Shown here in pieces: positions 20,934 to 31,907 of a DNA stretch of 64,000 nt (position 1 is the first letter of the stretch; every line of letters starts with the position of its first letter). The notes under the pieces are model-generated. The model saw nothing but the letters and a program-made list of their open reading frames with translations. It was not told where the DNA came from and did not search any database. The stretch comes from Panax quinquefolius (taxonomy: Eukaryota; Streptophyta; Magnoliopsida; Apiales; Araliaceae): assembly GCA_020205615.1 (NCBI GenBank), contig CM035166.1:85826862-85890861 (forward strand). The letters run 5' to 3'. The translations under genes and the position numbers were made by a program.

Positions 20934-22499
20934 TGTTAGTTCCTAGTTGGCACAATAGTTATCTAGAAGAGTGGGGGGGGGGGGGGTTGAATAGATATTT
21001 TAAAAATCTTTTCGTTTTAAACTTGTTCTTTGATAATGATTAAAACTTAGCGAAATAAATGTTTGTTTTAATCTTCTTTACCAAGCAATGGAGTAATGAG
21101 GGTGAGGAAATTATGGCAGTTATAACAGATATAGCAGTTATGATATTAATGTAAATGACACATTCATTTTTAAGTGGTTCAGAGCACTTAAAGCTCCTAG
21201 TCCACTCTTCTACTCAACGAGTAGGATATCCACTAAGGATATCATTACAAATTACGAATCACACTGATTCCTTCTGAGACTGCGAGCCTAGGAACTTCTT
21301 AGTTCACTCTTGAACTCTTCAAGTCCAGCAGACTTGGCTTTCTTATAGTTCACTATGAACTCTTCAAGTCCAGCAGACTTGGTACTCTTCTTTAGTTGGT
21401 TGATAATGTTGTGTTCTTGATGGTTGTTACTCAGTCGCTGTGTAAGCACTTGTTCTAAAGAACTGAGTAGCTGAGCAAGCTTTTCAATATCTCAGATCGT
21501 AGAGTTGAGCTTGAGAGAGATGTTCACGTTGTTTGTTCAATGCTTGCTTAGTTCTCTCTCATCTGTCTGATCTGCATATATGTGATGTTGAAAACTATCT
21601 GTTGGATCCATCCGTTGTGGCATTAAATGCGTCTGAACTTTTTGTACTGTGATGGAGACATTTCATTACATCTTCGAAATTGCATTTCGACCCCATTGAC
21701 CGTTAGATCGCTTTCTCACCTACCACCTGAAAAGGTGTTTTGTCCCTCTTATCAATGGTACTATCCTTAGCTTCTTCAATACGCTCCTTTGTTGCATACT
21801 AAGGATATTTCTTTACTCTGGGACTGATGAGTACTGCAGCGTCTAGAATCCATTCCTCATATGTTGAAATCTACCTTTACACAAATCATGAGGCTCGACG
21901 TTTTCTGACATGAGATAGATGATGCTCTACGATTTGGATCATGATTCTCTCCGATTCAAATCGTAGTGACTTGTTGCCTTGGTGCTTGATCTGATGCTAT
22001 CATTTAGAGAGCACTACGATTTCTCTTCAACCCTTGCACACTGCGATCTTTACTTGCTCGTGTTGTTGACTCTACGTTCCCGAGAGCACACTACGATCGT
22101 TGACTTATAAACTTCATGTTTCCTTCAGCATACTACGATCGTGGAGTTGGCTCGGCAAACGTTGGGACCACTCTACAATTTCCGAAGAGTCCCTTCAAGG
22201 CAGGCACACACTACGATCCGTTAAGCTCTATGTTTCTGCCTTGACTTCTGCACTGTTGATCAGATGATACACTACGATTTCTTCGAACCCTATCTATTAC
22301 ATCTCAAGATCAACCTAACAGCTTTGATCTTTTCTATCTATACATTCTATTAAAGAATGATATAAGTTAAGATCTTAGATCAACCTAACAATTTTGATCT
22401 ATCACTAAGTCCTTGAACATATATTCATTTAAGGACCTTACAAATAATCATGGGCATATACATTTAAAACATCAAATCATAATATGCATTCTCCCAACA
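20934..22499 (-). repeat. Copia 5' LTR (minus strand)
   Basis: On the minus strand it runs from TGTTGGGAGAATGC at 22499 to CTAACA at 20934 (1566 bp). It contains a run of 14 G on the + strand (20973-20986) near the LTR end and at least nine CTACGAT-type motifs (21490-22290), two of them the full palindrome ACGATCGT (22093-22100, 22135-22142). The boundary with the adjoining CACTA sequence is sharp. The matching 3' LTR is not in the window. Confidence 0.88.
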
Positions 22500-22595
22500 G
22501 CTTCTATGGCGACGGTCTGTGACCGTTGCTAACTCCTATAGCGATGGTCTTTAGGCCTATAGTGACCATCACTATAGGTCGATTTTCTAGTAGTG
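22500..22595. mobile_element. CACTA (En/Spm) transposon terminal fragment
   Basis: The right edge reads TTTTCTAGTAGTG, the inverted form of the CACTACTAGAAAA terminus of plant CACTA elements. The adjoining subterminal sequence has repeated CTATAGYGATGGTC units in both orientations, including the near-palindrome CCTATAGTGACCATCACTA, as expected for transposase-binding subterminal repeats. Only 96 bp remain: the left side is cut by the copia LTR. The bases after the end are ATA, possibly one copy of a 3-bp target duplication. Confidence 0.75.
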
Positions 22596-22817
22596 ATACA
22601 CTCCATTGTTAACATTTTCAGCTGCCATTCTCAAATACTGCCACAAAACAAGGGTTAATTAAAGAAAATGACATACCACATAATACCCCTATATTCTGAC
22701 CGACCAACAAATAAGCTTAGGTAAGACACACTAGCGAAGGATTTAGTCGTCTTTCCCCCTCCTAGTTCTATTCCCCGATCTCCGCCAGAGACCATATCCC
22801 TAAGCTCTAATACCAAC
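22596..22817 (-). mobile_element. Gypsy internal 5' fragment (minus strand)
   Basis: On the minus strand this starts with the primer site TGGTATTAGAGC (22804-22815, one mismatch). It follows the same sequence as 1385-1590, including TTAATTAACCCTTGTTTTGT, and stops where the CACTA element was inserted. Confidence 0.8.
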
Positions 22818-24983
22818 TGTGATGCCCCCAAAATATTTATACATCACCCATTCTGAGTCGCCAAATACATAGTACAGAAAACAACTACAACTTCATTATT
22901 ACAATTGTTGTGCAAAATACGACAACACATATGATGTGAGTTTAAATACAAATATTGTCTTCTAGACAGCATTTAAACTCAAATAAGTCCTCATTACAAT
23001 TATTGAAACACTATTGAGGACTGCTAAAACAACTGACTGGGAACATCACTCCACACTCCGACTAGTTCCCGCTATATTCTTGCCTCCTGGGAAGAAAAAT
23101 GGAACAAAAAGGAAAATGGTGAACTCAACTAGCCCAGTAAAGAACATTATAACTAAGATAACGAACAATAAATTATCGTTAGCCTTCAACAAATCAGATA
23201 AAATGTAATGGACTATCTTCTATGATTTAAAAGTCCATCATCAATATTTTATCCCTGTAACATCAATCAATATACATCTTGAAACAAATATTCATCTTTG
23301 CACTACGGGCCAAAGATATTCATCTGTATCACCAGTTGGTCATGTTCATCTCAACAACTGTTCATCTTTGCACTACGTGCCAAAGATATTCATTAGGTAA
23401 TCATTCATCTTTGCACTACAGGTCAAAAATATTCAGTTATATCATCATTTAGGACTGAGGATGATGAAAAATATTTTTAAGAAACGAATCCAGTGAAATA
23501 AAAGGACAAAGATTAAGGATTCGTACTTTGGATAATCCAAGTTTAAAAATGCTCCATAATAAACCATAGTGGAGTAAAAATTCAAAAATGAAGATCAAAA
23601 CATGAATACAATCAAAGATAGTAACCATAATAGACATCTTGGACAAAGAAGAGAAAATTTTATTTTTCTGTGAATAGTGTCGTATTTGTGAATAATGACA
23701 TATACGTTAATAGTGACGTATACGTGAATAGTAATCCCGACACAAAAAGGTAGAAATTCTATAAGAAAATTCATACTTCATGAATAGTACTCGTGAATAG
23801 TACCGTATTCATGAATAGTGCCGTATTCGTGAATAGTGCCGTATACGTGAATAGTAACCTCGACATGAAAATGTAGAAATTTCACAATTGAATTCATACC
23901 AATATTTCAGCATAATGATATTGAACGAAATAACATCATTTACGAAGAAAATAAAATCCCTTACCTCAAAATAATAGTACTTCTGAATGAAATATAGGAT
24001 ATATCGTTGAAGAAAACTTGCACTGAATTGCAACTCTCAAAGTATCAAAATACTCGCAAAATACGCTCGAGAATATAGAGAGAGAAAGCTTATGATTCCG
24101 GTGTGATTTTCAATTCTAACTAAGCACCCTATTTATAAGAAAATGCTTAAACCGCCAAAGCAGACTAACCTGCTACCTGATGGCTTTACCTGCTACTATT
24201 CATGCCCACCACATTTGAAATAAAATTTTAGCATATTTCTCACCAACCAAAAGTGGGGCCCACCCATTCTAGAAATTTTCAAAATGTTTTAAAATTTAAA
24301 CAATAATCTGAAACTTCAATAATTCATAATAAATAGCCTTTTATCAGAAAAATTCGAATCTCATGTCTATTCCATTGGAAATTTAATTCTCTACAACTTT
24401 GTAGAAAAAAGTTTTTCCAAATTCTAAACAGAAAATGCCCGAAATCCATATACATATGATTTTTAATACCTCTATTTCGACAAAATACTAATAAAACACC
24501 TCAGCATTAATTCCTTCATTTATATCCACATAAAAATAAATAATTTCCTTATCATATAAATGAATAATTAATTATTCACAAATAATATTATAGAATCACA
24601 ATAATGACAACGAGGTCGTTCCCAGAAAAGAGGGGACTTTCCGATAAGGATTTCTCTTTATTGGCGAGCAACTAGGTGACCAAACCCCTTTCCTAGACAG
24701 AACTTCTTTAGACGTTGCCAATAATTCTATCTAATAATATTATTCAAATATTATGGGGCCCACAAATGGTTGCACCATCGTACGAATATTCCCGACAGCA
24801 AGAATATTCCATGACCAAACGAATATTCCCCAACAACAATAAATATTTTATAACCGCTTGCTTATTTTGCAAAATTTGCACATTTCACCCATAACCAAAG
24901 TATTATATCAAATTAACATCTTATTATTCAAAATAATAATTAGAGAAAATTCAATTTTATTTATAAAAACTTGGGGTCTTACA
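22818..24983 (-). mobile_element. Gypsy LTR on minus strand
   Basis: Runs from TGTAAGACCCCAAGTTTT at 24983 to the end CATCACA at 22818 (2166 bp), next to its primer site. It shares the AGGAGAGGTTTGGTCACCTA segment (24560-24720) with family A, but its U3 is of a third type. It has GTGAATAGT-type tandem repeats (23671-23860) equivalent to the ACTATTCAC repeats of family A, and three copies of TTCATCTTTGCACTACRGG (23299-23425). The nested stem-loop is kept near 22990-23030. The right flank is a copia RT relic, so this element had inserted into, or next to, an older copia copy. Confidence 0.85.
24130..24137 (-). promoter_or_regulatory. LTR TATA box (minus strand)
   Basis: TATAAATA on the minus strand about 850 bp from the LTR start. 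The flank differs from the family A/B consensus (no GAAGCTCATT), although the GA-rich leader AGAGAGAAAG-type sequence follows. Confidence 0.55.
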
Positions 24984-25835
24984 GCAGATACTTGAGTATT
25001 CTACATAAAGCAGCCCAATGGTCTTTATTAGGATTATGAGTGTATCTGCTGAGTCTATTAACTACATATAATATATCAGGTCTTGTGCAATTAGTAAGAT
25101 ACATTAAGCAACTTATGATTTGGGCATACTAAGATTGAGATACACTAGGTCCCTCGTGTTTTTTAAATGTAAACAAGAATCATACGGAGTACTAACAAGA
25201 TTAACATTATAATGTCCAAATCTCTTAAGCATTTTCTCCACATAATGATCTTGAGAAATCATATACCCGTTACAAACATTTCTCAAATTAATTTCGAGAA
25301 TAACATTTGCTTCTCCCAAGTCTTTCATATCAAATTTAGAGAATAAAATATTTTTAGTCTCATATATAACATCAATATTGGTTCCAAAAATAAGCAAGTC
25401 GTCCACATAAAGACTTACAATAACACCACAATTCTAATTATTAAATTTTGTATATATACATCTATCTCCATCATTTATTATATATCCATTAGAAGTCATC
25501 ACACAATCAAATTTATCATTCCATTGTTTAGGAGCTTGTTTAAAACCATATAAAGATTTAACTAATTTACAAACTTTATGCTCATTGCCCAAGGAAATAA
25601 ATCCCTCAGGTTGGTCCATATAAATCTCCTCTTCTAAATCTCCATTAAGAAACACAGTTTTAACATTCATTTGATGAATTATTAAATTTTTAATAGCGGC
25701 TAGAGCAATTAAAATTCTAATGGATGATGTTCTTACAACTGGTGAATAAGTCTAAAAAAAAGTCAAGGTCTTACTTTTGTTTATAACCTTTAGCAACAAG
25801 CCTAGCCTTAAATTTATCAATTGATCCGTCAGGTT
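24984..25835 (-). pseudogene. Second copia reverse transcriptase relic
   Basis: The minus strand reads [11 protein letters not shown] (about 25800), MNVKTVFLNGDLEEEIYMDQPEGF (25670-25600), LVKSLYGFKQAPKQW and then SLYVDDLLIFGTN (about 25400), the catalytic YVDD block, followed by KFDMKDLGEANVIL. Stops interrupt it at several points (for example TAG at 25434-25436). RNase H and all other domains are missing. The sequence is clearly a different copia lineage from the element at 9356-22499. Truncated at 24984 by the gypsy LTR. Confidence 0.85.
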
Positions 25836-25971
25836 TTAATTTCCTTTTAAAAATTCATTATTTCGACTTAAGATTGTAGGTGAACAAAATAAAATATAGG
25901 ATTCAACTATCAAATAAAAGAAGGGCAGAAATAGAACTTATCGATTTAGAGTGAATTATGTTGAACAGAGG
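25836..25971. other. Unassigned stretch between copia relic and array
   Basis: 136 bp, A+T-rich, with no homology visible to other parts of the window; probably decayed copia or host sequence. Confidence 0.4.
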
Positions 25972-27008
25972 TGTAAGACCCCGAATTTTACGAAATGAAA
26001 GTATTCAATTTTCTGATAATTGTTATTCTATTTACTAAATGGTTAAATTGATAAAAGGTTAAAGTTAAGGGTGATATTTAAATATTTTGCAAAGTAAGCA
26101 AGTTGATATAAAATATTCATTTGGTCGGGGAATATTATTTTTGTCAGGGAATATCCGTACGACGACACCATCATTGGTGGACTCCACAACGGAAGTATTG
26201 CCGTAGTTAGAAAACGACAGAATTATCTTTTTAAAAAAATATCGTGAAAGTTTTCTTTGTTAATTTGTTGAACTACCCGGTGGTAAAGAAACGATGAATG
26301 GCGTGGTTGCATAGTAGCACACGGTATTTATTATTGATGCTTATGTGAGAAGTCACTCAGTTATACTCAATTATTGCTATAGTAGTTACTGCATAATATC
26401 TCTCATATTATTGATTCAATTATTGTCACAGTATCAATATTTTATATTACTAAATTAATAATTAAGACGATAAAGTTATTCATATTATTATTTTCAATAT
26501 TGGACGATGTCTAGAAAGTTACATCAAGGAGAGGTTTGGTCACCTTAATTGCGGCATGATAGGGAGAAATCCTTATCGGAAAGCCCCTCTTTCACGGGAA
26601 TGACGGTTGTTAAATATTGTGAGTTATAATATTAATGATGAATAAGTTCGTGTTGATTAAAGATGAAATTGATATTTTCATTATGTTGGCATTATTAGTG
26701 TTAGTGGAAATCGACATCTATTCCGATAATAATTGATGTCTGGAGGTTATATTGACCAATCAGGTAATTAATCGGATAAATAAGCAATTAATTGCTATTA
26801 ATTCACATGCTTATAACTATTTGTTCACATATGTGTTCTATTGATTCACATGCATGTAATATTAGGGGAGGTGGTGCAAGTTTGATAATACTTGTAGGAA
26901 TAAATTAAAAATGAAGGAAAAGATGAAGGTATTATACTGATTTGAATTTTATACCATGTATTTGGCGACTTAGAATGGGTGATGCATACCTATTTTGGGG
27001 GCGTCACA
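25972..27008 (+). repeat. Array LTR1 (internally deleted)
   Basis: Starts TGTAAGACCCCGAATTTT and ends GGGGGCGTCACA but is only 1037 bp. Near 26938 the U3 (TATTATACTG) jumps to the last 70 bp of the LTR (ATTTGAATTTTATACC). TATA box, leader and trunk are lost, so this unit has no promoter. Confidence 0.9.
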
Positions 27009-27352
27009 GTTGGTATCAAAGCTTTAGAGATATGATCCCTGGCTGAGATGTGAGACAAGAACTAGGAGGGGAGAGACGAGGAATTCCTTCTCTAGAATGA
27101 CCTACCCAAGTTTATTTGGTATTTAATTGGTCGGTCGGAGTATAGGGATAATATGTGGCATGTCAATTAACCCTTATTTAGAAACTATATTCTAGAATGA
27201 TATCTGAAATACAGGAGATGAGCAATGGGAAAATCATGATACATAGGAAATAACCGGGAAGGTACAATACGAAAAGAAAGCAAGGTATTCTCATCTCTTT
27301 GAACTACCATGTACGTAAATTTCGAGGGCAAAATTTCATAAGGATTATAGAT
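27009..27352 (+). other. Array INT1, 344 bp
   Basis: Begins GT then the primer site TGGTATCAAAGC (27011-27022, one mismatch to tRNA-iMet). It continues with a segment homologous to the 5' end of family B internal regions (GATCCCTGGCTGAGATG, AGTATAGGGATAATATG) and ends with the chromovirus-like tail TAAATTTCGAGGGCAAAATT. The polypurine tract is degenerate: ATAAGGATTATAGAT. Coding sequence has been deleted entirely between these ends. Confidence 0.85.
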
Positions 27353-28496
27353 TGTAAGACCCCGAATTTTACGAAATAAAAGTATTCAATTTTCTAATAA
27401 TTGTTATTCTATTTAGTAAATGGTTAAATTGATAAAAGGTTAAAGTTAAGGGTGATATTTGACTATTTTTCAAAGTAAGCAAGTTGATATAAATATTCGT
27501 TTGGTCGGGGAATATCCGTAAGACGACACCATCATTGGTGGACTCCACAACGGAAGTATTGTCGTAGTTAGAAAATGACAGAATTATCTTTATATAAAAA
27601 TAATAGCGAAAGTTTTACCGTTAAACTGTTGAACTACCCGGTGGTAAAAGAACAGTAATACGTGTGGTTACATAGTAGCACACGGTATTGATTATTGATG
27701 CTTACGTGAGAAGTCACTCAGTTATACTCAATTATTGCTATAGTAATTGCTGCATAATATCTCTCATATTATTGATTCAATTATTGTCACAGTATCAATA
27801 TTTTATATTATTAAATCAATAATTAAGACGAAAAAGTTATTCATATTATTATTTTCAATATTGACGATATCTAGAAAGTTCTGTCAAGGAGAGGTTTGGT
27901 CACCTAATTGCGCACCAATAGGGAGAATTCCTTATCGGAAAGCCCCTTCTTTCCTGGGAATGATCTGGTTGTTAAATATTGTGAGTTATAATATTAACGA
28001 CGAATAAGTTCGTGTTGATTAAAGATGAAATTGATATTTCCATTGTGTTGGGATTATTAGTGTTAGTGGAAATCAACATCTATTCCGATAATAATTGATG
28101 TATGGAGGTTATATTGACCAATCGAGTAATTAATCAGATAAATGAGCAATTAATTGCTATTAATTCACATGCTTATAACTATTTTTTCACATGTGTGTAC
28201 TATTGATTCACATGAATGTACTATTAGGGGAGGTGGTGCAAGATTGATAATATTTGCATGACTAAATTAAAAATGGAGGTATAGATGAAAGTACTATACT
28301 GTAATTATTTTTTCCACATGTATAGAACTATTGAGTCACATGATTGTACTATTGATTCACATGATATACTATTAGGGGTTGTGGTGCAAGTTTGATAATA
28401 CTTGCAGGACTAAATTAAAAATGAAGGAAAAGATGAAGGTATTATACTGTAATATTTTGAGCCCCAAAATGTGCAATTATCATAACTATATTTTCC

Positions 28497-28504
28497 TATA
28501 AATA
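28497..28504 (+). promoter_or_regulatory. TATA box of array LTR2
   Basis: TATAAATA in TTTTCCTATAAATAGAAGCT, 1144 bp into the LTR; the copia passenger begins only 52 bp downstream. Confidence 0.7.
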
Positions 28505-28555
28505 GAAGCTCATTCTTCCATCATTCTCACCAATTCACTAAGACTCATAAGAGCA

Positions 28556-30236
28556 TGTAATTCTGTGTATGTGCACACCTAGAAGTGGGGGGGGGGGGTG
28601 GATAGCTGTTTATGCTAAAAGTGATAAACAGTGAAAACTTTTTGAAATTATCTACTACAGGTTTAATTCAGACAGCTACACCTGTCTTCTTTAGTGTCTG
28701 CTATAACTTATGTTCTTCGTTCAATATTATCAGACAACTAGACCTGTCTGCTTTAGTGTCTAGATTAGCGTGATGAACAAAAATGTGCAGAACGTGAATG
28801 GCAGTTAAAGAGATAAACAGAAGTAAAAATCAAACCAAGATTTTTTACGTGGTTCAGCCCCTATCCTCTACCTAGTGGCGTAATCCACGTCGAATCCCAA
28901 CTAGAATTGGAGACTCTTTTTATTACTATTTAAACCTCAATACAAAAATTACTCCCTGTTACAAAGAATCTTTAAATCTGATGTTGGACACCAATGCCCC
29001 CTTTGCACCTCTGCAACTTCTACACCTCTGCACCTGTTCTCACATCTGAGACCTTTGAAGCTTCCTCTGAACAGACCCTATCCACTACTGGATCGATCAA
29101 GCCAAACAAGCTTGAACTAAAATTTAATACAATTAATATTTGATAACAATATGCTCTTAATTTCCAGCTGAAAGAAATTAACAATACAATGAGTATATGA
29201 AAATAACTTTTAAAAGCCCTTGATTAGTATGTGTAATATGGCTTGGTAAGCTCTAAGTATATTGCACTGATATAAGCTTTAAGTGCTCTGTTTTCTTTTG
29301 TCAAGCATGATGAATATATATAGAGAAGTAAGCAACGACTATATCAGTAGTTATCAATATCTTTAACGGCTATAATATTTTCTAAAACCAGCAAGTCAAA
29401 GAAATATTAATAACACAAGCTAAAATAAAGGAGCTAAAGAATATTCAAGATAAGGTTGTTAGAGTCCTTTTCTAAACAACAACAACAATATGAACCAATT
29501 ATCTTAATAGTCTCTATTCAAATTAGAACAACTTGTATATAGCATTTTTCAAAAGCGATACCATAGTTAACCATATTCCTTAATAAAATTCAATTCACAA
29601 AAGCTGTTTTGACATAGTATATTAAGCAAAGATTTCAAATAGTAGTGAATTTTAAAGTATATGGACTCATGTAATATAATAATTTATATCAAATAGACTT
29701 ATATGCCCATCATGATAATAACTCATTATATCATTCTCAATAAATAGCTCAAACAAACTCAATTACGTCCAATTGGAATATCACATATTTTTAGCAGCTT
29801 GTTATACCCAACGAAAATAAAAGTTTCAACACAAATGGTATATCAACTAACTGATGCTAACATATATGTTTTCAAGTCAAACCAAAATACCTTAAATAAA
29901 GGAACAAGGAGATATTTGATAAAGTTTATTACTACCCAACCACTGGAGATACTTGATAAAGTTTATTACTACCCAACCACTGAATAACAATAACCATATT
30001 TAGTTTCCCTTTCAAATTGGATTGCATATCATTACGAAATTATATTAAAGATCTTTTCAGCAACATACAATATGCACACTTAAATATAGAAGGAAGATAC
30101 TAATGGACCATAATTCCAATCTTGGGCCAACAAGAAATCAACATATAATAAATTTAAATCAGCCTAAATAATTTAAATCAAATTAATAAACCCAATAATA
30201 TTATCATCATTAAAATCATAAAATACATAACCAACA
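28556..30236 (-). mobile_element. Copia solo LTR in LTR2 (TSD GAGCA)
   Basis: TGTAATTCTG to AACCAACA, 1681 bp, flanked by GAGCA at 28551-28555 and 30237-30241. On the minus strand it starts TGTTGGTTATG and its G-run (28587-28598) lies near one end as in the copia LTR at 20934-22499, so it probably reads on the minus strand. ACGTGGTTCAGCCCC and surroundings are typical of copia LTRs. No internal copia sequence remains, the usual result of LTR-LTR recombination. Confidence 0.88.
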
Positions 30237-30388
30237 GAGCAATTATAGAGAGAGAAGCTATAGATAAAAAAAAGAATAGAAGTCCGCTACTTCACTATTT
30301 CAGTATCCAGTCTTCTTCTAAGGTAAGGGGTATTATTTCTTTCGTATTCATGAAGAGAGTTATTTTCTTCAATACTCGTAAGGGTTGT

Positions 30389-30600
30389 TATTTCATTCTT
30401 TATTATTCTGTTGGAATAACCTATCTACACGGACTACCGCATGCATGGTGAAATTCTTCTTTTATTCCATTCTTTATTATTATGTTGGAATAACATGTCT
30501 ACGCGGACTACCGAATGCATGGTTATATTCTTCTGTTATTTTATTTTTTATTATTCTGTTGGAATAACATGTCTACGCGGACTATCGCATGCATGGTGAA
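30389..30600 (+). repeat. Leader tandem repeats of family A (about 70 bp units)
   Basis: Three units of CTGTTGGAATAAC, ACGCGGACTACCGCATGC and ATGGT plus a T-rich connector TTCTTTTATTCCATTC. Each carries the RY-type palindrome CATGCATG. Equivalent arrays lie at 34960-35165, 38168-38358 and 42925-43135, and at 50195-51845, where the hAT element interrupts it. Confidence 0.8.
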
Positions 30601-30765
30601 TGACCCTTCGTATTCATTCTTTATTAAATTGTGAAAATGATCTGTCTACATGGATTACCGCATTACGGATGAAAATCCATTTGCAGTTTCGAATATTCTA
30701 TTATACTCGTATGAGATATCCTTTCTTTTGTAATCGTCATGGAATTTTTTTTATTTTTATTTTCC

Positions 30766-30850
30766 TTTTATGAGTACTATTCACGAAGTACTATTCACAA
30801 AGTACTATTCATAAAATACTATTCATGAAGTACTATTCATAAATACTATC
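30766..30850 (+). repeat. AGTACTATTCAYRA minisatellite
   Basis: About five 16-17 bp units in unit 2. Longer versions are at 35341-35495, 38531-38675, 43308-43450 and 52018-52185, with different unit orders. Confidence 0.85.
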
Positions 30851-31564
30851 ATGACCCGTGATGTTATAAATGATGTGGTAAAAGTCCTCATTGGACCGTA
30901 GTGCATTGATAGACAGTTATTGGTATGATTATGACCAGGGATTATTTGGTATAATCATGACCATTGATGATTACATGAATATACTTGGCCCATAGTGCAG
31001 GGATGATTCAATGATGTGGTTTATTTATTAAGTTGAGTCTCAGCAATAAAGTTAATGAAAAACTTTTTAAATCATAGATGATAGTAGATATCATGCTCTA
31101 CTTGACTCTTCTAATGGATTGCTTATTCCGCAGTAGTTGTTGATCTAAAACTTGTTGTCTATTGTATTCTAATAGTTGTTATACTGTTAAAGACAAAGGA
31201 TAATTTATTTTGCATTATCTTAGTCATAATATTTTTTAATGGGCTAGTTAAGCTCACCCTTTTGCTTTCATTGTTCTCTTCAGGAAATAAAAATATAGTT
31301 GGGACGAGTCGGGGAATGGAGTGATGGTCAAGGATAAGTGGCTTTAGTAGTCCTCACTATTCTATAAAATAGTGTGATAATAATTATAATGAGGACTCCA
31401 TTGAGTGTGGATATTCTCTAGAAGACAATATTCGTGTTAAAACTCCCAGCTTATGTTTGGTCGTATTGTACCCAATAGTTGTATAATTAAGTTGTATTTA
31501 AATTTTATACCATGTATTTGGCGACTTAGAATGGGTGATGCATACCTATTTTGGGGGAGTAACA

Positions 31565-31907
31565 GTTGGTATTAAAGCTTAGAGATATGATCCCTGGCTG
31601 AGATGTGAGACAAGAACTAGGAGGAGAGAGACGAGGAATTCCTTCGCTCGAATGACCTACCCAAGTTTATTTAGTATTTAATTGGTCGGTCAGAGTATAG
31701 GGATAATATGTGGCATGTCAATTAACCCTTATTTAGAAACTATATTCTAGAATGATATCTGAAATATAGGAGATGAGCAATGGGAAAATCATGATACATA
31801 GGAAATAACTGGGAAGGTACAATACGAAAAGAAAGCAAGGTATTCTCATCTCTTCGAACTACCATGTACGTAAATTTCGAAGGCAAAATTTCATAAGGAT
31901 TGTAGAT
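31565..31907 (+). other. Array INT2, 343 bp
   Basis: Primer site TGGTATTAAAGC (31567-31578), two mismatches. Degenerate polypurine tract ATAAGGATTGTAGAT. Confidence 0.85.

Larger units (their letters stand above)
9356..22499 (-). mobile_element. Ty1/copia retrotransposon, SIRE-like, 3' end missing, with nested insertion
   Basis: Reading on the minus strand: 5' LTR (22499-20934), primer site, gag with UBN2-type region and two CCHC knuckles, protease, integrase, RT (split by a nested element), RNase H, a non-coding spacer and an extra ORF. The order PR-INT-RT-RH is diagnostic of Ty1/copia. The long gag and the extra ORF after RNase H suggest the SIRE lineage (inference). The 3' LTR is absent: sequence ends at 9356 against an inverted gypsy LTR. 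About 8.4 kb remain without the nested element. At least ten nonsense changes and several frameshifts make it inactive. Confidence 0.85.
30323..31283 (+). other. Putative LTR-embedded intron (unit 2)
   Basis: Donor AAG-GTAAGG at 30323; acceptor TTGTTCTCTTCAG ending 31283; possible branch point CTCAC in GAGCTCACCC about 25-30 nt upstream of the acceptor. All three parts are conserved in several array LTRs. Inference only, with no transcript evidence. Confidence 0.4.
27353..31564 (+). repeat. Array LTR2 with copia solo LTR passenger
   Basis: 4212 bp, of which 1681 bp is the passenger (28556-30236). Order: conserved 5' part; two tandem copies of a module of about 180 bp with CTATTAGGGGnGGTGGTGCA (28180-28440); TATA box; passenger; GA-rich leader; three leader repeats (30389-30600); ACTATTCA minisatellite (30766-30850); one inverted repeat (30925-30958); stem-loop; degraded end GGAGTAACA. 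About 280 bp between the minisatellite and the inverted repeat are deleted relative to LTR3. Confidence 0.9.

Noticed and set aside
27747..28007. 86-codon ORF repeated at 27747, 37212 and 63099 in the array
   Set aside because: It starts with TTG, not ATG, and sister units 3, 5 and 6 carry a TGA in the same frame (TTCATATGA). It lies in the LTR U3 and moves with the repeat.
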